Assembly (NCBI GenBank): GCA_000421085.1
Contig: ATWE01000027.1
Coordinates: 1 to 56,313 of the forward strand
Direction: 5' to 3'
Length of the DNA: 56,313 nt
Source of the DNA: Ensifer sp. USDA 6670
Lineage (GTDB): Bacteria; Pseudomonadota; Alphaproteobacteria; Rhizobiales; Rhizobiaceae
The stretch's first letter is position 1. Each line of letters opens with the position of its first letter. Below the pieces are notes generated by a model. That model was not told the origin of the DNA. It did not search any database and was given only the letters and a program-made list of their open reading frames with translations. Positions 29,397 through 38,218 of the stretch are shown one piece after another. Both the position numbers and the translations under genes were made by a program.

Positions 29397-30491
29397 ATGA
29401 AAATTGCGCAGATCGCACCCCTTGCAGAACGCGTCCCGCCGAAGCTATACGGCGGCACGGAGCGAATCGTCCATTGCCTTACCGAAGAACTCGTAAGACT
29501 GGGCCATGACGTGACCCTTTTTGCCAGCGGCGATTCGCTTACAAGTGCCGAGCTGGTGCCCTGTTGCGATGTCGCGCTCAGGCTCAATCCGAGAGTGCAG
29601 GACTTCCTTCCCCACCACATCGCGATGCTGGAAGAGGTCCGCCGCCGCGCGCCTCAATTCGACGTTCTGCATTTCCATATCGAATTCCTGCATTTCCCCC
29701 TGATCAGAGATTTCGCCGACAGGACGGTGACGACACTTCATACACGCCTCGATCTGCCCGATCTGCAGCCTTTCTATCTCGCCTTCCCGGATATCCCGCT
29801 GGTTTCGATATCACAGCATCAGCGAGCGCCTATGCCGCCTGTCAACTGGCGAGGCACTGTGCTGCACGGACTAGACCCGACGGTCCTGCCACTTCGGGAA
29901 GGACGATCGGGCGAGTATCTGGCATTCCTCGGGCGCATCGCGCCGGAGAAGGGTCCCGACCGCGCGATCGAAATCGCCGCACGGACCGGCATGCCTCTGA
30001 AGATCGCTGCGAAGATCGACGCCCAGGACCGCAGCTATTGGGAAGCGGTCGTCGAACCTCTCGTCGCAAGCCATTCCAACGTCGAATACATAGGCGAGAT
30101 AGACGAAAGCCAGAAGGCGGACTTCCTCGGCAATGCGGCAGCACTCCTTTTCCCGATTAACTGGCCGGAACCTTTCGGCCTGGTGATGATCGAGGCGATG
30201 GCCTGCGGCACTCCGGTGCTGGCCTTCCGCTATGGCTCGGCGCCGGAGGTGATCGACGACGGCGTGTCGGGGATCCTGGTCGACACGGTCGAGCAAGCGG
30301 TCGAGAGCCTCGAACGCGTGCTGGAACTCGACAGGCGCAAGGTTCGCGAGAGCTTCGAGAGACGGTTCACCACCGAACGGATGACACGCGATTATCTCGA
30401 CATTTACCAGAACCTTCCGGGTATCCTGAGGCAGACCGCCTCCACCACCCCGCAAGGCGAGCCCAAGAAAGTCGGCCTCGAGGCGGCATGA
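29397..30491 (+). CDS. Glycosyltransferase family 4
   Basis: A 364-residue cytoplasmic GT-B enzyme that transfers sugar from a nucleotide donor. The N-terminal acceptor domain begins MKIAQIAPLAERVPPKLYGG, a GT4 start with the glycine-rich acceptor loop. The donor domain has FLGRIAPEKGPDRAIEIA (about residue 178), FPINWPEPFGLVMIEAMACG (E-x7-E catalytic pair) and GTPVLAF. AGGAG precedes ATG 29397. It is followed by an ExoD-like gene, so a role in exopolysaccharide or another surface glycan is suggested but not shown. Donor and acceptor are unknown. Confidence 0.86.
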   Translation: MKIAQIAPLAERVPPKLYGGTERIVHCLTEELVRLGHDVTLFASGDSLTSAELVPCCDVALRLNPRVQDFLPHHIAMLEEVRRRAPQFDVLHFHIEFLHFPLIRDFADRTVTTLHTRLDLPDLQPFYLAFPDIPLVSISQHQRAPMPPVNWRGTVLHGLDPTVLPLREGRSGEYLAFLGRIAPEKGPDRAIEIAARTGMPLKIAAKIDAQDRSYWEAVVEPLVASHSNVEYIGEIDESQKADFLGNAAALLFPINWPEPFGLVMIEAMACGTPVLAFRYGSAPEVIDDGVSGILVDTVEQAVESLERVLELDRRKVRESFERRFTTERMTRDYLDIYQNLPGILRQTASTTPQGEPKKVGLEAA

Positions 30492-30604
30492 GAACGCATC
30501 GGACGACGCATGGGATTTTTCCGCCACGCCTTTGACGGACCACGTCTGACGCGAACAATGCGATCGCGTCAGACGTTATCGGGTAATGAAGGCTCGCCCC
30601 ACCG

Positions 30605-31219
30605 ATGTTGTTCGCTCAGGCGGCCGGCGCGACAGGAAGGATGCTCCATCGATCGGTGAGCTCGCCGATGCGCTCGTGCGCCGGGGCGGCCCGACGGCCG
30701 TCTTTGTCTCTGGGCGAATTGCTGCTCCTGATCGGCGATCGAAGCTTCGGCGCCGTTCTGGTCCTGGCGGCGGGCGCGAACCTGTCTCCGGCCGGGGTGA
30801 TTCCGGCGGTGTCCACGCTGCTGGCGGCGGTCGTCGCCTTCGTTTCGCTGCAGATCGTCGCCGGCCTGAGGCATATCTGGATGCCGCGGTTTCTGCGCCG
30901 GAAGACCCTCTCTCGCCGGCTAGTCGAAGGTACGGGCAGGACGATGAAAAAGTGGTCGCGGTGGCTGGATCCATGGCTGACCCGCGGACTGCGCCCTTTG
31001 ACTCAGCGGCCCTTCGACCGGCTCGCCGGCCTGATTTGCATCCTTCTGGCCGCACCCGTTCCTCTCCTCGAATTCGTGCCCTTCGTCACGAATGTTCCGA
31101 TGACGATCGTTGCCATATTCGGGCTGGGACTGTTGGTCAGGAACGGGTTCCTCATGGCGCTCGGCTTTGCTGCAAGTCTCGCCGTCGCCTACCTCGCCTA
31201 CCGGCTTCTGACGTCGTGA
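30605..31219 (+). CDS. ExoD-family membrane protein, N-terminus possibly frameshifted
   Basis: A 204-residue protein. From residue 34 on it is the ExoD family: SLGELLLLIGDRSFGAVLVL, several hydrophobic segments, and PLLEFVPFVTNVPMTIVAIFGLG. ExoD is linked to exopolysaccharide production and alkali tolerance in rhizobia; the mechanism is unknown. Residues 1-33 do not look like the family. A family-like start (APSIGELADALVRRGG) is read instead in the +1 frame from ATG 30586 across 30640-30700, switching to this frame near 30695-30705. Either a single-base indel has broken the gene, or translation starts internally (for example ATG 30668). Confidence 0.65.
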   Translation: MLFAQAAGATGRMLHRSVSSPMRSCAGAARRPSLSLGELLLLIGDRSFGAVLVLAAGANLSPAGVIPAVSTLLAAVVAFVSLQIVAGLRHIWMPRFLRRKTLSRRLVEGTGRTMKKWSRWLDPWLTRGLRPLTQRPFDRLAGLICILLAAPVPLLEFVPFVTNVPMTIVAIFGLGLLVRNGFLMALGFAASLAVAYLAYRLLTS

Positions 31220-31384
31220 GACTGGTGGCTTAGTCATTGGTGTCAAAACGGATTTTCTTCCGGACCGGAAGAACCGGGAGCAGGATCAAAGTCGCAATGC
31301 ACCGGGAACGTCCAGGAGCCCGGAGCGTTTCGAATATGTGGCAGCCGGCTGGCTTCCCGAAATCTCAAGACCTGGAGTACAGCC

Positions 31385-31597
31385 ATGGAACTGACGAACG
31401 CACGTAGACTTGCGACCGAGTACCTGCGCCTCGGCGGCCATCGCCGGGTGGTGATCGACGATAATCAGACCTCGATCAGGAGTTGGGAGAACGAGCCCAA
31501 GGAAGCGGAGGACTTCTGGAAGAGGAACATCGAGACGCTGCCGCCGCAGATGCAGCGCGAAGTGGAACTCCTCCTTCCGACGATCAATCGTGCCTGA
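31385..31597 (+). CDS. 70-residue hypothetical protein heading the DUF1704 cassette
   Basis: A small cytoplasmic protein, rich in Arg and Glu, with no signal peptide, no membrane segment and no Cys. It reads as two helices around a short strand-like middle (RRVVIDDNQTSIRSWENEP) and ends EVELLLPTINRA. GGAG precedes ATG 31385. Its TGA overlaps the GTG start of the next gene by 8 bases, so it is translationally coupled to an amidohydrolase, a putative carboxypeptidase and an ATP-grasp ligase. No family is recognised. Its size and position would fit a substrate, carrier or adaptor of the downstream enzymes, which is inference. Confidence 0.7.
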   Translation: MELTNARRLATEYLRLGGHRRVVIDDNQTSIRSWENEPKEAEDFWKRNIETLPPQMQREVELLLPTINRA

Positions 31598-32495
31598 GGC
31601 GCTTGGAACCGAAATCGCGATCCGGAATTGTAAATCCGTGAACGCGCCTGCGGAAGCGACGGACATGAATCTTGCCTCAGAACTGTTGGTGGATCCGGCG
31701 CCACCCACCACATCCGCCTGGTGGACCCAGCACCGTGGCGATACACCCGTCGTCGCGACCGCCATCCACGACGGCCATGCCGCGCGCGCCGCGGTGCGGC
31801 GCATGTTCGCGATTTCCGAGGAAGAACGCCTGCGGGAGGAGGATCCCTTCACCGAGTTCCTGATCCGCGACTTCGCCAACCGGATCATCGTCCATCGCTC
31901 GCGGTTCGAAGTCGACGTCAACCGTCCCCGCGGCGGCGCAGTCTACTTGCGGCCGGAACAAGCCTGGGGTCTCGACGTATGGGCGGAAGAACCGCCGCAG
32001 GCCGTCGTCGATGCCTCCCTTTCCGTGCACGACGAGTATTATGAGATGCTGGCATCGTTCCTTGCCGGTATCGAACGCTGCCACGGATGCTTCGTCGTCC
32101 TCGACGTCCACAGCTACAATCATCGCCGTGCCGGACCTGAAGCGGAGCCGACGCTTTCGACCGATGCGCCGGACATCAATATCGGCACCATCTCGATGGA
32201 CCGCAGAAAGTGGGCGCACGTGGTCGACGGCTTCATGGCGGCGCTTCGCTCCTTCGATTTTCCCGGAGGACCATTGGACGTTCGCGAAAACATCGCCTTC
32301 CAGGGGCGGGGCGAACAGACGCGCTTCATCCATGAGCACTTCCCCGACACGGGCTGCGCCATCGCCGTCGAATTCAAGAAGGTCTTCATGGAGGAATGGA
32401 CGGGCGAGCCGCGCCCCGAGGTGCTCGTAGCCCTCAGAAAATTGCTCGCCTCGACGCTGCCGGCACTCATCGACGCTTTGGAGCGGGGTCGATGA
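31590..32495 (+). CDS. N-formylglutamate amidohydrolase-family protein
   Basis: A 301-residue protein of the FGase family, metal-dependent hydrolases that release formate from N-formylglutamate. Family elements are TAIHDGHAA (about residue 55), REEDPFTEFLI, IVHRSRFEVDVNRP (about 105) and VLDVHSYNHR (about 172), which carry the probable metal-binding His, Asp and Glu residues. There are no histidine-degradation (hut) genes here, so the usual role is unlikely. I keep GTG 31590, but ATG 31665 (MNLASELL), which has GGAAG upstream, is a real alternative. Its stop overlaps the DUF1704 start by 4 bases. The actual amide cleaved is unknown. Confidence 0.8.
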   Translation: MPEALGTEIAIRNCKSVNAPAEATDMNLASELLVDPAPPTTSAWWTQHRGDTPVVATAIHDGHAARAAVRRMFAISEEERLREEDPFTEFLIRDFANRIIVHRSRFEVDVNRPRGGAVYLRPEQAWGLDVWAEEPPQAVVDASLSVHDEYYEMLASFLAGIERCHGCFVVLDVHSYNHRRAGPEAEPTLSTDAPDINIGTISMDRRKWAHVVDGFMAALRSFDFPGGPLDVRENIAFQGRGEQTRFIHEHFPDTGCAIAVEFKKVFMEEWTGEPRPEVLVALRKLLASTLPALIDALERGR

Positions 32496-34381
32496 AGCTT
32501 GCGCGCGTACCCATCGAGGCGGAGGTCGATCCTCCCGATTGGCTGGCGGAGGCGCTGACCGCAATCGAGGCAGGCAGGGCCGTGCGCAAGGAGTTCGAAG
32601 GCGGCGGACGCCTCCACATCGACCGGGCCCTGCCGTTTTTATGCGTGCACTTGTCCGGCAGCAACGATGCACCTGTTGCGCGCGAAGTGGTCCGCGCGAA
32701 CGCCTCCCACCTGCTCGCACCGGATGCTGCCACGGCGAAACCTATCGTCGCCGCCGTCGGAAAGCTGCTCGAGCGTCGCTTCGGCGCCTTCATGGTGCTC
32801 GAAATGGACGAACTCGCCCAGGATGAGCTCCTGACCGACAATGCTCCCTTGCTGCCGCCCTTCAAGGTCGAAGTGACGGCCGGCGCCGAGGGAAATATCC
32901 GAGCCGCAGCAATGGCCTTCGTCGACGCCGTCGAAGCGATCCCCGCGAAGTTCCGCACGCCGCGGGTCGAGCTCCATGAATGGCCGCACGATCCGGCACA
33001 GGAGGGAGAGATTCTCGATCTGCCATTCCCTTCGATGCGGGTTCGTTTCGCGCCAGTCTATCGGCAGCGCAATTCCGGCCGGATCTTCCCGGAAGTGCGC
33101 GAGCGGTTGATCGCGAGCATCTTCGATGCCGCCCTGCACGCCTTCGCTGCCTTCGCCCGATCGACCCGCAGCCTCGAATTTCCGACCCATCGCGCGCTCG
33201 GCAGAAAGGCATTCATCGATGCCGTGGAGCGCACCGACCGCAGCATCGACGAAGTCGCCTCGAGCTTCGATTTTCTTCTCGCCGTCACGCCGATAAACGC
33301 GGAAGCCGCCTGGAACGAGTTCGCGGCGAGCAATTTCGCGCGCGCGCCGCGTTTCCTCTACCGGCCTTTGATCATCGAGATCGAAGCCGCAAAGAAGACG
33401 CTGTTCTCAATCCCCTTCGATCACCTCGAAGACCCGGTGCTCTACCAGCTCTACCGTGAAAAGCAGCAGGAACTCGATCTGCAGCTGACGATGCTCTCCG
33501 CCCGTGAAACGAGGAAGTTCATCGAGTTCGGCCGTGCACTGTACGGTCCCGTCGAGCCGAACCTCCTCAGCGCGGCCGAAGAGATCCTCGCCCGCAGCGA
33601 GAAGATCGCCGCGGACCCGCAAGCACCCGCCGAACGCTGTGCCGACAGCCATTTCGTCGAAATGCGGGCGAGCGAGATGATCGCCGCATATGCCCAGCGC
33701 TACGCGGGCTTCGAAGCGCTCGTGGAGGTGCGGGACGATCTTCCCGCCGGATTGCTCGTTTCAGGAAGGCGGCTGCTGATCGCGCGCAGCACGATCATGG
33801 AGCTTGGTCGCGTCGATCCGATCCTCAGCCACGAAATCGGCGTTCACCTCCTGACCTATTTCAACGGATCGGCGCAGGGGCTTCGCCTGTTTCGCTCCGG
33901 TCTGGCCGGATATGAAGGAATGCAGGAGGGCCTTGCGGTCTTCGCGGAATATCTTTCGGGGGGAATGACCAGCGAGCGGCTGCGTCTCCTCGCCGCCCGT
34001 GTGCTCGCCTGCGCCGCGATGATCGATGGCGCGTCCTTGCCGGAGGTCTACCGCCTGCTCGTCCACGAACACGGATTCCAGAGGGCGGACGCCTTCAACG
34101 TGGTTCTGCGCGTTTACCGCGGCGGTGGTCTCGTCAAGGACGCGATCTACCTGCGGGGACTTCTGGAACTGCTCGATCACCTCGCAGCAGGGGGCGCGCT
34201 CGAGCCCTTCTGGATGGGCAAGATCGCCGCTTCCCATTTTGCCGTCATGCAGGAACTGCATGCCCGCGGACTGCTCGGCGGTCCTTCGGTTCGACCCATG
34301 TTTCTGGATGGTCCGGAAGCGCCGTCGCGGCTTGCCAAAGCGCGCGGGCGGATGGCTCCACTCGATATGCTGCGGCAATAG
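32492..34381 (+). CDS. DUF1704 (QEGLA motif) putative zinc carboxypeptidase
   Basis: A 629-residue protein of the DUF1704 family, annotated in bacteria as flavohemoglobin expression-modulating QEGLA protein. Residues 447-452 read HEIGVH, an H-E-x3-H zinc site, and 478-482 read QEGLA, whose Glu is a likely third ligand. The same pair (HEIGTH, EEGLA) forms the active site of animal MATCAP/KIAA0895L, a DUF1704 enzyme that removes C-terminal tyrosine from tubulin. The conserved RVYRGGGLVKD follows. By this analogy it is probably a C-terminal exopeptidase with a narrow substrate. It is coupled to the FGase-like gene (ATGA) and precedes the ATP-grasp gene by 11 bases. The N-terminal 300 residues are family-specific and of unknown role. 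Confidence 0.8.
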   Translation: MKLARVPIEAEVDPPDWLAEALTAIEAGRAVRKEFEGGGRLHIDRALPFLCVHLSGSNDAPVAREVVRANASHLLAPDAATAKPIVAAVGKLLERRFGAFMVLEMDELAQDELLTDNAPLLPPFKVEVTAGAEGNIRAAAMAFVDAVEAIPAKFRTPRVELHEWPHDPAQEGEILDLPFPSMRVRFAPVYRQRNSGRIFPEVRERLIASIFDAALHAFAAFARSTRSLEFPTHRALGRKAFIDAVERTDRSIDEVASSFDFLLAVTPINAEAAWNEFAASNFARAPRFLYRPLIIEIEAAKKTLFSIPFDHLEDPVLYQLYREKQQELDLQLTMLSARETRKFIEFGRALYGPVEPNLLSAAEEILARSEKIAADPQAPAERCADSHFVEMRASEMIAAYAQRYAGFEALVEVRDDLPAGLLVSGRRLLIARSTIMELGRVDPILSHEIGVHLLTYFNGSAQGLRLFRSGLAGYEGMQEGLAVFAEYLSGGMTSERLRLLAARVLACAAMIDGASLPEVYRLLVHEHGFQRADAFNVVLRVYRGGGLVKDAIYLRGLLELLDHLAAGGALEPFWMGKIAASHFAVMQELHARGLLGGPSVRPMFLDGPEAPSRLAKARGRMAPLDMLRQ

Positions 34382-34392
34382 GAGCGGCCCAC

Positions 34393-35439
34393 ATGCGCAT
34401 CGCTTTTTTCGTCAACTCCATTGAAGGCGAAGCCCCCTATTATACGACGACGTGGCTCGCGCTCGCGGCGCTCGCACGCGGTCACGAGGTCTGCTACGTC
34501 ACGCCGGGCGACTTCGTGCTGCGCCCTGACGACAGTCTGCTGATCCGCGCAACGACCCTGAAAGGCACGAAGCCGAAGAAGCCGGAGACGCTGCTCACAG
34601 CGCTCAAGGGCGAGCAGGCAAAGATCAGCACGCTCGATCTGCGTGAGGTACAGGTGCTCTTTCTGCGGAACGACCCCTCCGAAGACGCGGACAGACGACC
34701 ATGGGCAGTCTATGTCGGCACGAATTTCGGGCGACTCGCCGCCGCGCGCGGCGTTCTGGTGGTCAACGACCCGGACGGTTTGTCGCTCGCGCAGAACAAG
34801 CTCTATTTTCAGGAATTCCCTGAGATCATCCGGCCAACCAGCCTGATCTCGAGAAGCATCGAGGAAATCCGCAGCTTCATCGAGGATCATCCGGGCGGAG
34901 CGATTCTGAAGCCCTTGCAAGGCTCCGGCGGCAAGAACGTCTTCAAGATCAACTCCAAGGACGAGGCCAATCTCAACCAGATCTTCGAGGTCGCCAGCGG
35001 CGGCGGCTACCTGATCGCGCAGAACTACATTCCCGACGCGGTCGCCGGCGATATTCGTCTGTTCCTTTTGAATGGCAGGCCGCTTGAGCGCGACGGCGTC
35101 TACGCCGCCTTCCGGCGCGTTCCTGCCGAGGGCGACGTACGCTCGAACATGCATGTGAGCGGCAAGCCCGAAGCCGCGACCGTTACGCCTGAGATCCTCG
35201 AGATCGCTGAACGGCTTCGCCCCAAGCTCATCGAAGACGGCATGTTCCTGGTCGGGCTCGATATAGTCGGTGACAAGGTGCTGGAAGCCAACGTCTTCAC
35301 GCCGGGCGGTCTTCCCGAGATTGCAGCGCTCTACGGTGTGGACTTCAACGAAGAGATCATCATCGCGCTGGAAAACAAATTGCGCATCCACGAGCTCTAC
35401 CGCGGGACGATGCCGAACCGCACATTGGCGGTCCTTTGA
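34393..35439 (+). CDS. GshB/RimK-like ATP-grasp ligase
   Basis: A 348-residue ATP-grasp protein similar to glutathione synthetase. The N-terminal domain begins MRIAFFVNSIEGEAPYYTTT. The ATP-binding part has GAILKPLQGSGGKNVFKI (phosphate loop, about 170-187), AQNYIPDAVAGDIRLFLLNG and the metal-binding end VGLDIVGDKVLEANVFTPGG. Such enzymes join a carboxylate to an amine through an acyl-phosphate. No GshA lies beside it, and the partner genes (amidohydrolase, DUF1704 peptidase, 70-residue protein) suggest ligation onto a peptide or small molecule instead of glutathione synthesis. GGAG precedes ATG 34393. It is the last gene of the cassette. Confidence 0.8.
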   Translation: MRIAFFVNSIEGEAPYYTTTWLALAALARGHEVCYVTPGDFVLRPDDSLLIRATTLKGTKPKKPETLLTALKGEQAKISTLDLREVQVLFLRNDPSEDADRRPWAVYVGTNFGRLAAARGVLVVNDPDGLSLAQNKLYFQEFPEIIRPTSLISRSIEEIRSFIEDHPGGAILKPLQGSGGKNVFKINSKDEANLNQIFEVASGGGYLIAQNYIPDAVAGDIRLFLLNGRPLERDGVYAAFRRVPAEGDVRSNMHVSGKPEAATVTPEILEIAERLRPKLIEDGMFLVGLDIVGDKVLEANVFTPGGLPEIAALYGVDFNEEIIIALENKLRIHELYRGTMPNRTLAVL

Positions 35440-35597
35440 GCGCATCGGCATGCACTCGCGATCTCGCGCACCGCACGATCTGTGGGCGAATCCACCGGTG
35501 CGTCCCGTCGTCAGCAAAAGTGAGTTTACAAAAGTAATATAGTATGATTTTTTCTCGGTCAGCTGCATGGAAGAGCAGCTTTCTTTGGGAGGAAATC

Positions 35598-36560
35598 ATG
35601 AAAATCGTTAAGGCACTTGCGAGTGCAACGATCCTTGCTGCCTGCACTTTCGGCAGCGCTTCGGCCGCCGAACTCGTCGTCGGCTTTTCTCAGATCGGAT
35701 CAGAATCCGGCTGGCGTGCAGCCGAAACGACGCTGACGAAGCAGCAGGCGGAAGAGCGTGGCATCGACCTCAAATTCGCCGACGCGCAGCAGAAACAGGA
35801 AAACCAGATCAAAGCGATCCGTTCTTTCATCGCGCAAGGGGTGAATGCCATCCTTCTTGCTCCGGTCGTCGCGACCGGCTGGGATGAAGTCCTGGAGGAG
35901 GCCAAGGACGCTGAGATCCCGGTCATCCTGCTCGATCGCACCGTCGACGCCTCCGACAATCTCTATCTGACGGCGGTCACCTCCGATCTCGTCCACGAAG
36001 GCAGCGTGGCCGGCAAATGGCTTGTCGACACCGTTGCGGGCAAGCCATGCAACGTCGTCGAACTTCAGGGCACCACCGGCTCCTCGCCGGCGATCGACCG
36101 CAAGAAGGGATTCGAGCAGGCGCTTTCCGGCAACGACAATCTGAAGATCGTCCGCAGCCAGACCGGTGACTTCACCCGGACCAAGGGCAAGGAAGTGATG
36201 GAAAGCTTCCTGAAGGCGGAGGACGGTGGCAAGAACATCTGTGCGCTCTACGCCCATAACGACGACATGGCGGTGGGCGCGATTCAGGCGATCAAGGAAG
36301 CCGGTCTGAAGCCGGGCAAGGACATCCTCGTCGTCTCGATCGACGCTGTTCCGGATATCTTCCAGGCGATGGCTGCCGGCGAAGCCAATGCGACGGTCGA
36401 GCTCACGCCGAACATGGCAGGCCCCGCCTTCGATGCGCTTGCTGCCTTCCTGAAGGACGGCAAAGAGCCGCCGAAATGGATCCAGACGGAATCGAAGCTC
36501 TACACGCAGGCCGACGACCCGATGAAGGTCTACGAAGAAAAGAAGGGCCTCGGCTACTGA
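35598..36560 (+). CDS. Sugar ABC transporter periplasmic binding protein (YtfQ-like)
   Basis: A 320-residue protein with signal peptide MKIVKALASATILAACTFGSASA. The mature domain is the type I periplasmic binding fold; EVVVGFSQIGSESGWR-like start, GVNAILLAPV, PVILLDRTVD, ALYAHNDDMAVGAIQAI and ATVELTPNMAG match the galactofuranose-binding YtfQ group. GGGAGGA lies before ATG 35598; an upstream in-frame ATG would spoil the signal peptide. It is first in a five-gene transport and regulator operon. A strong hairpin after the stop probably keeps its mRNA level above that of the membrane genes. Galactofuranose is the family guess; other sugars are possible. Confidence 0.88.
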   Translation: MKIVKALASATILAACTFGSASAAELVVGFSQIGSESGWRAAETTLTKQQAEERGIDLKFADAQQKQENQIKAIRSFIAQGVNAILLAPVVATGWDEVLEEAKDAEIPVILLDRTVDASDNLYLTAVTSDLVHEGSVAGKWLVDTVAGKPCNVVELQGTTGSSPAIDRKKGFEQALSGNDNLKIVRSQTGDFTRTKGKEVMESFLKAEDGGKNICALYAHNDDMAVGAIQAIKEAGLKPGKDILVVSIDAVPDIFQAMAAGEANATVELTPNMAGPAFDALAAFLKDGKEPPKWIQTESKLYTQADDPMKVYEEKKGLGY

Positions 36561-36568
36561 TCCCCCCA

Positions 36569-36611
36569 GCGCTCGGCTCGAAAATCGGCACCGATTTTTC
36601 GGGTCGAGCGC
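36569..36611 (+). terminator. Long imperfect hairpin between binding protein and ATPase genes
   Basis: A 20-bp stem with one bulge and a CA loop; its inner part is AAAATCGG/CCGATTTT. It starts 9 bases after the binding-protein stop and precedes the ATPase gene. It could act as a partial terminator or a 3' stabiliser so that the binding protein is made in excess, as is common in ABC operons. Confidence 0.55.
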
Positions 36612-36700
36612 AGTGAGCTAGAGCCCGCGGCGTCGCCGTGGGCTATTCCATCGAACGGACGCCCGCTCGTTCGTCGGGCGGCATTCCAGAGACGGCAGCC

Positions 36701-38218
36701 ATGCAGACCAGCAGTGACAATATCCTTTCGGCCATAAGGATCGAAAAGGGCTTTCCCGGCACGAAGGCGCTAGACAAGGTGGATTTTCATCTGCGGCGCG
36801 GCGAGGTTCACGCGCTTCTCGGGGAGAACGGCGCCGGCAAATCGACGCTCATCAAATGCCTGACGGGCGCCTATCGCCGGGATGGCGGCAGCATGCTGCT
36901 CGACGGAACAGAGGCCGACCCGCGCGACACTTTCGATGCCCAGAGGCTGGGCATCGGGACCGTTTACCAGGAAGTCAACCTGCTGCCGAACCTCACCGTT
37001 GCCGAGAACCTCTTTCTCGGACGGCAACCCCGCCGCTTCGGCATGGTGGACACGCGCACCATGAATCGCAGGGCGCGGGAACTGCTTGCGGAATACGAAC
37101 TCGATATCGACGTCACCCGTGATCTCGCGAGCTATTCCGTGGCGATCCAGCAGGTCGTGGCCATCGCCCGGGCCGTGGATCTTTCCGGCAAGGTTCTGAT
37201 CCTGGACGAGCCGACCGCAAGCCTCGACGCGCACGAGGTGGAGATGCTCTTCCGAATCGTACGGCGCCTCAAGGGACGCGGGCTCGGCATCATCTTCATC
37301 ACCCACTTCCTGGAACAGGTCTACGCCATCTCCGATCGCATCACCGTTCTGCGGAACGGGCAGTTGGTCGGCACGCGCAACGCGGCAGATCTCGACCGGC
37401 GCGAGCTGATCGCAATGATGATCGGTCGGGAACTTGCGACAGAGATCCATTCCGCCCATTCGGACGCGGTCGCGGGCGAACCACGCTACCGTTTCCGAAA
37501 CTTTGGCCGCCGCGGAAAGATCGACCCCTTCGATCTCGATGTCCGCGCCGGCGAAGTCGTCGGCATGGCGGGCCTGCTCGGCTCGGGGCGGACGGAAACC
37601 GCGGAAATCCTCTTCGGCGCCCACCGCGCCGATAGCGGTACCGCCGAGATCGAAGGCCGGACCGTCGATCTTTCCTCGCCGCGTGCCGCAATCCGGCAGA
37701 GGTTCGGCTTCTGCCCGGAGGACCGCAAGACCGCCGGCATCGTCGGTGACCTGTCCGTGCGCGAGAATATCGTGCTCGCCCTTCAGGCAAGGCGCGGCTG
37801 GACCCGCCCGATCCCGCGCGCGGAGCAGAACCGGCTCGCGGACCACTACATCCGGGCACTCGATATCCGCACCCCGGATCGCGAGAAACCGATCAGGCTG
37901 CTTTCCGGCGGCAATCAGCAAAAGGCCATTCTGGCGCGCTGGCTCGCGACCGAGCCGGAGCTGCTCATCCTCGACGAGCCGACGCGGGGCATCGACGTCG
38001 GGGCGCATGCGGAAATCATCAGGCTCATCGAGAGCCTGCGCGAGAAGGGCATGTCGCTCATCGTCATCTCCTCGGAAATAGAAGAACTCGTCGCCTACAG
38101 CACGCGTGTGGTCGTCCTTCGCGACCGCGCCCACGTCGCCGAACTCGATGGCGCTCAATTGACTGCACATCGGATCGTCGAAGCGATCGCCGCGACCAAC
38201 GGGAGGGAAGCGTCTTGA
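36701..38218 (+). CDS. Sugar ABC transporter ATPase, duplicated (YtfR-like)
   Basis: A 505-residue protein with two fused ABC domains, as in RbsA, MglA and YtfR. The first has Walker A GENGAGKST and Walker B LILDEPTA. The second has a degenerate Walker A (GLLGSGRTE), signature LSGGNQQKA and Walker B LILDEPTRGID. It drives import through the two permeases. The start ATG 36701 (MQTSSDN) is chosen because the family alignment begins there; a longer frame from 36638 adds an unrelated leader. The stop overlaps the TTG start of the next permease. Confidence 0.9.
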   Translation: MQTSSDNILSAIRIEKGFPGTKALDKVDFHLRRGEVHALLGENGAGKSTLIKCLTGAYRRDGGSMLLDGTEADPRDTFDAQRLGIGTVYQEVNLLPNLTVAENLFLGRQPRRFGMVDTRTMNRRARELLAEYELDIDVTRDLASYSVAIQQVVAIARAVDLSGKVLILDEPTASLDAHEVEMLFRIVRRLKGRGLGIIFITHFLEQVYAISDRITVLRNGQLVGTRNAADLDRRELIAMMIGRELATEIHSAHSDAVAGEPRYRFRNFGRRGKIDPFDLDVRAGEVVGMAGLLGSGRTETAEILFGAHRADSGTAEIEGRTVDLSSPRAAIRQRFGFCPEDRKTAGIVGDLSVRENIVLALQARRGWTRPIPRAEQNRLADHYIRALDIRTPDREKPIRLLSGGNQQKAILARWLATEPELLILDEPTRGIDVGAHAEIIRLIESLREKGMSLIVISSEIEELVAYSTRVVVLRDRAHVAELDGAQLTAHRIVEAIAATNGREAS

